Shown: in pieces, positions 44,304 through 51,525 of the stretch
Layout of the letters: every line of letters starts with the position of its first letter
How positions within the stretch are numbered: the stretch's first letter is position 1
NCBI GenBank assembly: GCA_046733355.1
Contig: JBKPOZ010000032.1
Coordinates: forward strand, 48,954 to 112,953
DNA from: VAZQ01 sp046733355
GTDB lineage: Bacteria; Pseudomonadota; Alphaproteobacteria; Rhizobiales; Xanthobacteraceae
Length of the DNA stretch: 64,000 bases
Direction: 5' to 3'
The notes under the pieces: model-generated
What the model was told of the DNA's origin: nothing
Database searches by the model: none
What the model saw: only the letters and a program-made list of their open reading frames with translations
Position numbers and translations under genes: made by a program

Positions 44304-45458
44304 ATGCGCAATGATATGATCCGCGTTGCCACCTTCGCGGGCCCCGGCACCCAGCCGGTGATCCGCTCCGTGGAATGGCCGGACATTCCGAAAAAAGCTG
44401 CGCTCATCAAGGTGGGCGCATGCGGCGTCTGCGGCACCGATCTTCACATTCTCAAAGGACACTGGCCCAAGCCATTGCCGTGGCCGTTCACACTCGGGCA
44501 CGAGCTCGGCGGGGTAATCGTGGAAGCGGGAGAAGAGTTCACCGAAGACTTTATGGGGAAGGCACTTGCGGTAGGGTCGAAAGTGATGATCCCGCCATTG
44601 ATGCCGTGCGGCCGCTGCTACTACTGCGTCCACTATCCCGAGCACGCCAATAAATGCCTCACTCCGGTTTATTACGGACGCTATCTCGGCTTCGAAAAAC
44701 CGCCGCATCTGTGGGGCGGCTGGGCGGAATACGTCTATGTCGATCTCGACATGCTGCCCGGCACCAAAGTGTATAAGCTGCCGGACGACATGCCGCTGCG
44801 GCTTGGCGCCCTGTCGGAGCCGCTGACCTCGTGCATCCGCGCGTTCAACCGCGCCATTCGCGCAGGCGGATTTTCCTGGGGCCAGAGCGTCGTGATCCAG
44901 GGCTCGGGCCCGATTGGCATTCTTGCGGTGGCGGCGGCGCAGGAGATGGGGGCGGGTCGGGTTATCTGCGTGGGCGCTCCCGAGAAGCCGCGCCTTGTGC
45001 TTGCGCGCAAGTTTGGTGCGGAGGCGACCGTCAACATCGAAGAGCTCAAACAGGCTGACGAGCGCATCAGACGGGTGCGTGAGATTATCGGCGGGTTCGG
45101 TGCCGACCTGGTTATGGACTGCTCGGGCCATCCCAGCGCCGGGCCGGAAGGCATCGAATTTTTGCGCGACGGCGGCACCTATGTGGAGATGGGCCAGTTC
45201 ACGGATGCGGGCTCCATCTCGACCTCTTGGCATCGCATCTGCACGAAAGACATCAACGTGCTGGGCTCCTGGGGTTTTACCGGGAATGATCTGCCGCTCG
45301 GTGTCGACATGCTCTATCGCACGCGCGCGAAATATCCGTGGTTGGACATGCAGACGCTCTATCCATTTGACGAGGACGGCATTTCCCGCGCGGTCAGCGA
45401 CGCCATGGCCATGAGGACGGTGAAATCGACCATCGTACCCTGGCCGGAGCTGGTGTGA
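44304..45458 (+). CDS. Zinc-dependent alcohol dehydrogenase (MDR family)
   Basis: 384 residues. Catalytic zinc ligands are in GACGVCGTDLHILKGHWP and FTLGHELGGVIVEAGEEF; the structural zinc lobe is MPCGRCYYCVHYPEHANKC. The nucleotide site is GSGPIGILAVAAAQEMGAGR. It oxidises an alcohol with NAD(P) or reduces the ketone. As the third gene of the hydantoinase-like operon it could supply or use the compound handled there. An in-frame ATG at 44316 is an alternative start. Confidence 0.94.
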   Translation: MRNDMIRVATFAGPGTQPVIRSVEWPDIPKKAALIKVGACGVCGTDLHILKGHWPKPLPWPFTLGHELGGVIVEAGEEFTEDFMGKALAVGSKVMIPPLMPCGRCYYCVHYPEHANKCLTPVYYGRYLGFEKPPHLWGGWAEYVYVDLDMLPGTKVYKLPDDMPLRLGALSEPLTSCIRAFNRAIRAGGFSWGQSVVIQGSGPIGILAVAAAQEMGAGRVICVGAPEKPRLVLARKFGAEATVNIEELKQADERIRRVREIIGGFGADLVMDCSGHPSAGPEGIEFLRDGGTYVEMGQFTDAGSISTSWHRICTKDINVLGSWGFTGNDLPLGVDMLYRTRAKYPWLDMQTLYPFDEDGISRAVSDAMAMRTVKSTIVPWPELV

Positions 45459-45776
45459 GGGACGCGTTACGCGTTCTTGCGGACCATCATCCTGCACGGG
45501 TGGATTTCGCGGTGCGGAATGCTGCAGCGTTTGCGCCGCTTGATCCAGTGAGCTGCGGGCCACCTCCTTAAGGAAGCTTCGACGGCGTCCGCATCCCATC
45601 AGCAATATTTAATTGCAATGTGCTGGGCTGCCATTTTGCCGCACCCGCATTCCTTGCTTACGGAAACCGTATCCCAGCACCCCCTCCGAAAGTCGTATAA
45701 GGGCCGCTGACCCGCGGTGATATTTTGCGGATCGATTGCGCCTCGGCGCCAAGACCGGGCAGAGGAGGGAAGGGAT
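45459..45776. other. 318-base gap before the MFS gene, candidate promoter region
   Basis: No gene seen. It contains a small inverted repeat TACGG-AAA-CCGTA (45659-45671) about 105 bases before the transporter start and an AT-rich patch (AATATTTAATTGCAAT, 45604-45619). These could be an operator and upstream element for the transporter; no -35/-10 pair is convincing. Confidence 0.35.
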
Positions 45777-47108
45777 ATGGAAATACCGAAGGATTTTCGG
45801 CGCGTGATTGTTGCTGCCGCCGTGGGCAACGTCATCGAGTGGTACGACTTTTACATATTTGGGAGCTTGGCCGCCATCTTGTCAGTCAAATTCTTCGACC
45901 CCACCAACAAGGTCGCCGCTCTGCTGAGCACTATCGCGCTGTTCACTGCGGGGTTCCTCATCCGTCCGTTGGGCGCATTCATTTTTGGATGGCTGGGCGA
46001 TCGTGTGGGGCGAAAATACACGTTTCTGATTACGCTCACCGGAATGGGGTTAGGCACCGGTGCAATCGGTTTGATTCCCAGCTTTCAGTCGATTGGCCTG
46101 ACCGCTGCCTTCATTCTGTTCGGCCTGCGCATGATTCAAGGGCTGTGCCTGGGCGGCGAGTATGGAGGTGCCATCACCTATGTGGCCGAGCATGTCTCTG
46201 ACGAGCGGCGCGGCTACTACACCGGCTGGCTGCAGACATCGCCGACGCTCGGGATCGTCGTGTCTCTCGCCGTCATCATCGCCACACGCACCTATTTCGG
46301 CAACCAGGTATTTGAAGCCTGGGCCTGGCGCATTCCATTCCTTATCTCCTTCTTCCTGGTGGCGATCGCGATCTACATCCGCCTGCAGCTGGGCGAGACG
46401 CCAATCTTCCAGGAGATCAAGGCTAAGGGCGCAATGACCAAAAATCCCTGGAAAGAAGCGTTCGCGAGCGCAAACATCAAGCTCGTGCTGATCGCCAGTA
46501 TCGTGGTGATAGGGGAGGGAGTGGTCTGGTACAGCGGCCAATTCTGGGCGTTGTATTTCCTGCAGCAGGTTTCCAAGGTCGATGCGCTGACAACAGCTTA
46601 CCTCGTGGGTGCCGGGCTGCTGATAGGCACGCCCACCTTGATCTTGTTTGGCTGGCTTTCTGACCTCATCGGCCGCAAGCCGGTGATTCTTACGGGCTTC
46701 TTGCTTGCTGCGGTAACCTACTATCCGCTCTATTCGTGGTTGGGCAGTGTCACGCAACCAGGCAAGATCAATTATGGGGTCGCCATCGTTATCATCGCCA
46801 TCCTGGTCTCCTATGTGGGCATGGTGTATGGGCCCATCGGCGCTTTCCTTGCCGAGTATTTCCCCGCCAGGATCCGCTACACGTCTGTGTCCGTCCCCTA
46901 TCACATCGGCAACGGCTGGGGTGGCGGATTGGTGCCATTCATCACCTCGGCAGCGTTCGCGGCGACGGGTAGTTTGGGGAGCGCGCTTATCTACCCGATC
47001 GCGGTCCCTGCAGTGTGCTTCGTCCTCGCTCTCTTCCTCATGCCCGAGACGCACAAGATCAGCATCTGGGAGCCGATCCGAAACGCGGGCGCGAAGCAGG
47101 CGGCGTGA
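45777..47108 (+). CDS. MFS transporter, metabolite:H+ symporter type
   Basis: 443 residues, ATG behind GAGGAGGG. Twelve membrane segments expected. MHS-subfamily landmarks: AAAVGNVIEWYDFYIFGSLA, RPLGAFIFGWLGDRVGRKY, and the mirrored SDLIGRKPVILTGFLLA in the second half. Members import carboxylates and related solutes with protons (citrate, ketoglutarate, shikimate, betaine). Next to the hydantoinase-like operon in the same direction, it probably imports the same substrate. A stem structure follows its stop at 14 bases. Confidence 0.93.
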   Translation: MEIPKDFRRVIVAAAVGNVIEWYDFYIFGSLAAILSVKFFDPTNKVAALLSTIALFTAGFLIRPLGAFIFGWLGDRVGRKYTFLITLTGMGLGTGAIGLIPSFQSIGLTAAFILFGLRMIQGLCLGGEYGGAITYVAEHVSDERRGYYTGWLQTSPTLGIVVSLAVIIATRTYFGNQVFEAWAWRIPFLISFFLVAIAIYIRLQLGETPIFQEIKAKGAMTKNPWKEAFASANIKLVLIASIVVIGEGVVWYSGQFWALYFLQQVSKVDALTTAYLVGAGLLIGTPTLILFGWLSDLIGRKPVILTGFLLAAVTYYPLYSWLGSVTQPGKINYGVAIVIIAILVSYVGMVYGPIGAFLAEYFPARIRYTSVSVPYHIGNGWGGGLVPFITSAAFAATGSLGSALIYPIAVPAVCFVLALFLMPETHKISIWEPIRNAGAKQAA

Positions 47109-47121
47109 AACCCAAATAATG

Positions 47122-47143
47122 GGCGGGGCCCTGCGGCCCCGCC
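47122..47143. terminator. Stem-loop after the MFS gene
   Basis: GGCGGGGCC and GGCCCCGCC pair over nine bases around CTGC. It is the strongest hairpin in the gap and fits an intrinsic terminator apart from a missing U-run. Confidence 0.6.
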
Positions 47144-47144
47144 T

Positions 47145-47222
47145 CAAACTGGGAACCGGTTTCGGAAAAGATCATGCTCCACCAAATAGCTGGAGCGGGT
47201 GATTCCGTAAAAGCTATCCCAC
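47145..47222 (-). repeat. Dispersed repeat with AAACCGGTTCCCA core, copy 2
   Basis: Read on the minus strand it gives GGATAGCTTTT, TGGTGGAGCATGATCTTTT and GAAACCGGTTCCCA, in the same order as the copy at 21762-21857. The left part is diverged, so the 13-base inverted repeat of copy 1 is not conserved here. Confidence 0.85.
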
Positions 47223-47235
47223 GCCATTTTATTTA

Positions 47236-47296
47236 GTAGCCGGATGAACGCAGCGAGAGCCGGGATTTGCTTCCCGCATACCGTTTGGCTTATGCC
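47236..47296. repeat. Dispersed palindromic repeat (GTAGCCC family), degenerate copy 3
   Basis: GTAGCCGGATGAACGCAGCG followed by CCGGG, TTCCCGCATA and TTATGCCGG follows the order of copies 1 and 2 with several changes. It lies between convergent genes and overlaps the last bases of the cyclase gene. Confidence 0.65.
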
Positions 47297-48450
47297 GGCG
47301 ATGAATTTTCTGCCTCGTACCAGCGCAGAATCTCGAATGCCGGCACTGGCCGGCCGAAGCCCTTGAGGGCAAACTCGCCGAGCTGCCTTGCTTCCACCCC
47401 CGATTCCACGGCGCTCAGCGCACGTCGGCTGATTACGATCTGTCCCGATTTGGCTTCGTCGCAGAGGCGGGACGCCAGATTTACGACCCTTCCGATAGCC
47501 GTGTAGTCGCGCCGTTGTTCAAAGCCAATCTGTCCCAAGGTGGCGTAATCGGAGGCAATGCCGATGCCGAAGCCGAGCGCGTGTCCTTTCCGCTGCCATC
47601 TCGTGAGCACCTTCTCCACTTCCTGCCGCATGTCGAGCGCGAGACGCACGCCCCGTTCCGTATGATTGGCGCACGGGATTGGATCGTTGAAAATGATCAT
47701 GATGCCGTCGCCGAGAAAGCGCTCGAGCGTGCCCTCGTAGCTGAATATCAACCTACCGACGGTCTCGTGATACTCGCGCAGCACCGCCATGACCTCTTCG
47801 GGCTCGGCACTCTCGGTGAACGCGGTGAAACCCCGCAGATCACAGAACAGAACGGTGATTTCCCGCCGGTGGCTGGCGAGGCACTGGTCCGCCTCAGCGG
47901 TTGATGCGATGACCTTGGCCACCTGCGGGGCAAGGAAACGCTGCAGCCGGCTCATGCGCTCGATCTCCCCGACCTGCTCCGCCACGCGCTCTTCCAACAG
48001 CTTGTTCCAGTTGGCGAGCTCCGCCGCTTGCTCCCTGAGCTGTGCAGCCTGCCCCATTACGGTATCGTGCAGCTCTTTTATGCGCAGCAACGAGCGCACT
48101 CGGGCAACGAGCGCGGCCTGCTCGACCGGCTTAGTAAGATAGTCGTCCCCGCCCGCCTCGAGGCCGGCGACCACGTCGCGCGTATCTGCGCGCGCGGTGA
48201 CCAGCACGACTGGAATGAAGCGCGAGCTGCTGTCGGCCTTCAGTTCTTTGAGTACCGAGAGGCCGTCGCGTTTTGGCATCATTATGTCTAGCAGGATGAG
48301 ATCCGGATCATCGGCCCGCGCCCGGGAAATGGCCTCTTCGCCGTCGGCTGCGGTGATGATGTCGTAGCCTTGTGCACCGAGACGTACCCGCAGCACTTCG
48401 ACATTTGTCGGATTGTCATCGGCAATGAGGATCCGCGGCGGGTTTCGCAA
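47290..48450 (-). CDS. Response regulator with class III adenylate/guanylate cyclase output
   Basis: 386 residues. Residues about 5-125 are a receiver (phospho-acceptor in LILLDIMMPKRDG, lysine in DDYLTKPVEQ). A coiled coil (ELHDTVMGQAAQLREQAAEL) links to the cyclase at about 190-370: metal aspartates in VLFCDLRGFTAFTE and FLGDGIMIIFND, and RRDYTAIGRVVNLASRL with the transition-state N and R. The aspartate in DYTAIG favours ATP over GTP as substrate. It therefore makes cAMP on phosphorylation, coupling the adjacent kinase to a second messenger. It is 18 bases after the DivK-like gene. Confidence 0.93.
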   Translation of the reverse strand: MRNPPRILIADDNPTNVEVLRVRLGAQGYDIITAADGEEAISRARADDPDLILLDIMMPKRDGLSVLKELKADSSSRFIPVVLVTARADTRDVVAGLEAGGDDYLTKPVEQAALVARVRSLLRIKELHDTVMGQAAQLREQAAELANWNKLLEERVAEQVGEIERMSRLQRFLAPQVAKVIASTAEADQCLASHRREITVLFCDLRGFTAFTESAEPEEVMAVLREYHETVGRLIFSYEGTLERFLGDGIMIIFNDPIPCANHTERGVRLALDMRQEVEKVLTRWQRKGHALGFGIGIASDYATLGQIGFEQRRDYTAIGRVVNLASRLCDEAKSGQIVISRRALSAVESGVEARQLGEFALKGFGRPVPAFEILRWYEAENSSPA

Positions 48451-48468
48451 GCGAAATTCTCCTGGCGA

Positions 48469-48834
48469 TCACGCCAGCAGTTCGCGCACTTTGGCTAGAA
48501 TGATGCGCGGACTGAAAGGCTTGGCGATATAGCCATCGCACCCCGCGGCCCGCGCTTTCGCCTCATCCCCGGAGAGCGCATACGAGGTCACCGCGATAAT
48601 GGGGATGTGCTGCAGCTCGGGCCTGGATTTGATCCTACGCGTCGCCTCATATCCGTCCACCTTCGGGAGCTGAATGTCCATAAGGATGAGATCGGGACGG
48701 CATTCGCCTGCCATTGTCACCCCCTTTTCACCGTCTCTGGCCTCCACGACCTCGAACCCGGCATTGGTCAGAAGATCGTTGAGGATCATGCGATTATTCT
48801 CAGTGTCCTCGACCACAAGAATGCGCTTGCTCAT
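48469..48834 (-). CDS. Single-domain response regulator, DivK-like
   Basis: 121 residues, one receiver only. The acidic pair is VVEDTENNRMIL, the phospho-acceptor is in LILMDIQLPKVDGYEATRRI and the lysine in GYIAKPFSPRIIL. DivK-like proteins pass phosphoryl groups between kinases and larger regulators and often control cell-cycle or stress decisions. Its ATG overlaps the stop of the kinase by four bases, so it is translated with the kinase and is the likely first acceptor in the cascade. Confidence 0.95.
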   Translation of the reverse strand: MSKRILVVEDTENNRMILNDLLTNAGFEVVEARDGEKGVTMAGECRPDLILMDIQLPKVDGYEATRRIKSRPELQHIPIIAVTSYALSGDEAKARAAGCDGYIAKPFSPRIILAKVRELLA

Positions 48835-51185
48835 GCCGCCTGCCTCCGTTCGCTCACGCGCTGAGGCAGGACGATGACGAAAGTGGCGCCCTCGCCCGTC
48901 GTCGAATGGAGCGCGATGTGGCCGCCATGCGCCTCAATCAACCGGCGCGATATGGCAAGGCCAAGCCCGGTGCCACCCTTCTCCCGCGTGCTGCTGTTGT
49001 CTACTTGCTGAAAATCCTCGAAGATGCGCGCTTGATCGGCAATTGGAATACCCGGCCCGGTATCCTGCACCGCGATCCTGAAATGATCGTCGAGCGCCTC
49101 AGCCCGAATTTCAACGAATCCTGCATCGGTGAACTTGATGGCGTTGCCGACAAGGTTCAGAATCACCTGCATTAGACGCCGTTCATCTCCGTAACCGATC
49201 GGCAGGTTCGCAGCAATTGCCGCTTTTACTTCGATGCCCTTCGCACGCGCGAGCGACTCGGTCGAGGCAATGACCGACTCGACCACGTTTGCCAGCGAAT
49301 AGTCGCTCAGCGAAAGCGTGAGCTGGCCGGCCTCGATCTTGGAAATATCCAGCACGTCATTGATCAGGCCAAGAAGGTGCTTGCCATCCTTCTGAATGCG
49401 GTTGAGCACGTCCATGGCCTTTTCCGGCAATGGTCCGTAAAGCCCGTCGAGCAGCAACTCGGAAAATCCCAGCATGCCGTTCAGAGGAGTGCGCAGTTCG
49501 TGGCTCATATTGGCGAAGAACTGCGATTTGTGCTCGTTGGCGATGGCGAGCTCGCGGCCCTTCTGCTGCACCTCCTGGAACAGACGCGCATTCTTCATCG
49601 CCAGGACCGATTGGTGCGCGAAGGTTTGCATCACCTCCACTGTGCGGGCGGCAAACTCTCCCCTGCTGCGGCGCTGCACGACAAGCGAGCCGAGAATGTC
49701 GTCCTGCGCAATCAACGGCACGATGAGCACCGACTGAAAGCCCGCCGCCACGGTCACATCCCTGAGCGGATAATTCGGAGTGCTCGCCAGATCGGCAATC
49801 GACACGGATTTCCCCTCCTTGGCGGCGCGTCCCATGGCGCTGTCGTCCAAATGGATGCGAACGGCGCGCACGCGATCCTGCACGGCGGGTTCAAGCGCGT
49901 GCGCTTCGGCGAGCTCGAACACCATGCGGGCAGCATTGTAGCGGTAGATTGCGCCGGCATCTGCATTCGAGAGTTGCACTGCCCGCGTCACGATGGTGGC
50001 GAGCACGGAATTAATATCGAGAGACGAGGCGACCGCGCGTCCGATTTCCTCAAGCGCCCTGAGCTCGCCGACCGATTGCGCAAGTTCGCGCGTGCGTTCT
50101 GCGACCTTTTGCTCCAATCCTCTGTAGGAATTCTGCAGCTGGTCCGCCATGCGGTTGAAATGATCGGCAAGATCCGCAATCTCGTCGCCTGTCTGTACGC
50201 TGATGCGATGGCCGAAATCGCTTGCCTCGAGCTGCTGGGCGCCGACCTGCAGGGCGCGAATGGGCACCACCATGTGACGTGCCAGCAATGTGCCGGCTAC
50301 AAGCGCAAGCAGCACGCCGCCGGCAAGCAACAACGCCGTGCGGAACACGAGGCTGTACACCGGTTGCAGAGCCTTGCTGCGCGGTTGCTCAAAAAACACG
50401 AACCCGTTCAGGCGGGGTAGGGGCGACCAGGCCGTGAGCACCGACTGCCCATCCGGATCCTTGCCGAAAAGCGTGTCGCTTTCCTGCTTGATTGCTGCCG
50501 CAACCTGCGGCAGCTCGGCGAAGCTCATGCCGGAAAGGCGCTCGGGATCGGAATGGGCGAGGAGGCGCCCATCGGGACCTACCATATAGGCATCGTAGTC
50601 TCGCCCGATCTGATTCCTGTCGATGAACTCGGACAGCGGCCTGAGGCTGATCTCCGCCACTGTCGAGCCGCCGGTACGTCCCGAATGCGGCATCGCAATC
50701 GCGATGAAGGGCTCGCGGCCGTCAAAATAAATCGGCGATAGCCACACAGACCGGTTCCGGGCTTCGGTGAAACGCGGATTGCTGGAATAGTCAATGCCAC
50801 TGCCGACGATCACTTCCTGGCGCGTAACGCGCAGATTCTCCTTGCCGGAGCTGTCGAGATGAATCAGTCGCTCGATCGCGGGCACCTGCTGAAGCAGCAG
50901 ACCGTAATCGGCCCGCCGCTGTTCGAGCGTGGTGCTGCTTGCCCGCGTTGCCCAGCTGATCTGGCGCTCGAGGTCATCGATGAACTGGCCGACACGCCGG
51001 CCCGTCGTCTCAGCCTTCTCCGATTGCGCCTTCGCCAGGAGTTCCGTCGTCTCATTATACGTGAACCAGGTTTCCAGAGCGCCATTGATGAGGAGCACCA
51101 GAACAATAAGGCCGACAAAGGCGACGGCGTACTTGCCGAACAGGCTGCGCGGAAGGAGCCGGTTCACGTCAGGGTTGCCCGACAC
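48831..51185 (-). CDS. Large membrane sensor histidine kinase with CACHE, HAMP and GAF domains
   Basis: 784 residues. A membrane helix at about 15-40 (YAVAFVGLIVLVLLINGALE) and a second near 285-310 enclose a periplasmic dCACHE-like sensor (IDYSSNPRFTEARNRSVWLS, RDYDAYMVGPDGRLLAHSD). HAMP follows at about 310-365, then a coiled coil, a GAF domain at about 390-530, and the kinase: H-box MSHELRTPLNG with His near 562, N-box ILNLVGNAIKF, G1 DTGPGIP, F-box and G2 GTGLGLAI. All catalytic motifs are intact. It senses a periplasmic ligand and a cytoplasmic one. The receiver genes follow at once. Confidence 0.95.
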   Translation of the reverse strand: MSGNPDVNRLLPRSLFGKYAVAFVGLIVLVLLINGALETWFTYNETTELLAKAQSEKAETTGRRVGQFIDDLERQISWATRASSTTLEQRRADYGLLLQQVPAIERLIHLDSSGKENLRVTRQEVIVGSGIDYSSNPRFTEARNRSVWLSPIYFDGREPFIAIAMPHSGRTGGSTVAEISLRPLSEFIDRNQIGRDYDAYMVGPDGRLLAHSDPERLSGMSFAELPQVAAAIKQESDTLFGKDPDGQSVLTAWSPLPRLNGFVFFEQPRSKALQPVYSLVFRTALLLAGGVLLALVAGTLLARHMVVPIRALQVGAQQLEASDFGHRISVQTGDEIADLADHFNRMADQLQNSYRGLEQKVAERTRELAQSVGELRALEEIGRAVASSLDINSVLATIVTRAVQLSNADAGAIYRYNAARMVFELAEAHALEPAVQDRVRAVRIHLDDSAMGRAAKEGKSVSIADLASTPNYPLRDVTVAAGFQSVLIVPLIAQDDILGSLVVQRRSRGEFAARTVEVMQTFAHQSVLAMKNARLFQEVQQKGRELAIANEHKSQFFANMSHELRTPLNGMLGFSELLLDGLYGPLPEKAMDVLNRIQKDGKHLLGLINDVLDISKIEAGQLTLSLSDYSLANVVESVIASTESLARAKGIEVKAAIAANLPIGYGDERRLMQVILNLVGNAIKFTDAGFVEIRAEALDDHFRIAVQDTGPGIPIADQARIFEDFQQVDNSSTREKGGTGLGLAISRRLIEAHGGHIALHSTTGEGATFVIVLPQRVSERRQAA

Positions 51186-51525
51186 CGGTGACTTCGGAGA
51201 ATGCCGGCTTCACCCTATCACCATCGCGCAGTGAACTGCCGGCATTGGGCACGACCAGATCGCCTTCGCACAGGCCCTCGCGTATCTCGGTATCGCTATC
51301 GAAATGAAAACCGGTCTGCACGAGCCGGGTCTCGATGCTAGGGTCGCGCACGATCTGCACGATGGCCTCCTGGCGGGCGACCAGAAATCCGGTGCCCCGT
51401 ATGGCGGCGGAGAAGCAGCCATTGCGCGCGCGCACGACAGTGACCTGGACAAGAACGAGCCCGCCGCACTGATCTATGAACGACCCATTTGCATCACGAA
51501 AGTGGAGCAGATCGGCGGAACTGCC
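51169..51525 (-). pseudogene. Remnant of a HlyD/RND-type adaptor gene, in frame after the upstream stop
   Basis: Directly after the stop of the pseudo-caspase gene the same frame stays open for 118 codons. The only in-frame start codon is the GTG at 51435. The segment VTVVRARNGCFSAAIRGTGF resembles the N-terminal sandwich of membrane fusion proteins, and VQTGFHFDSDTEIREGLCEG with GSSLRDGDRVKPAF resembles their C-terminal end, as if the coiled-coil middle were deleted. The last 17 bases overlap the start of the kinase gene. It may be a decayed gene or a small coupled one; only 88 residues are translatable without readthrough. Confidence 0.45.

Noticed and set aside
43380..45605. Open frame of 741 codons on the minus strand
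   Set aside because: It is antisense to the well-conserved HyuB-like and alcohol dehydrogenase genes, has no family likeness or ribosome site, and its length follows from high GC at the third codon position of those genes.
49377..50420. Plus-strand open frame of 347 codons inside the histidine kinase gene
   Set aside because: Antisense to an intact kinase with all catalytic motifs; no likeness of its own.
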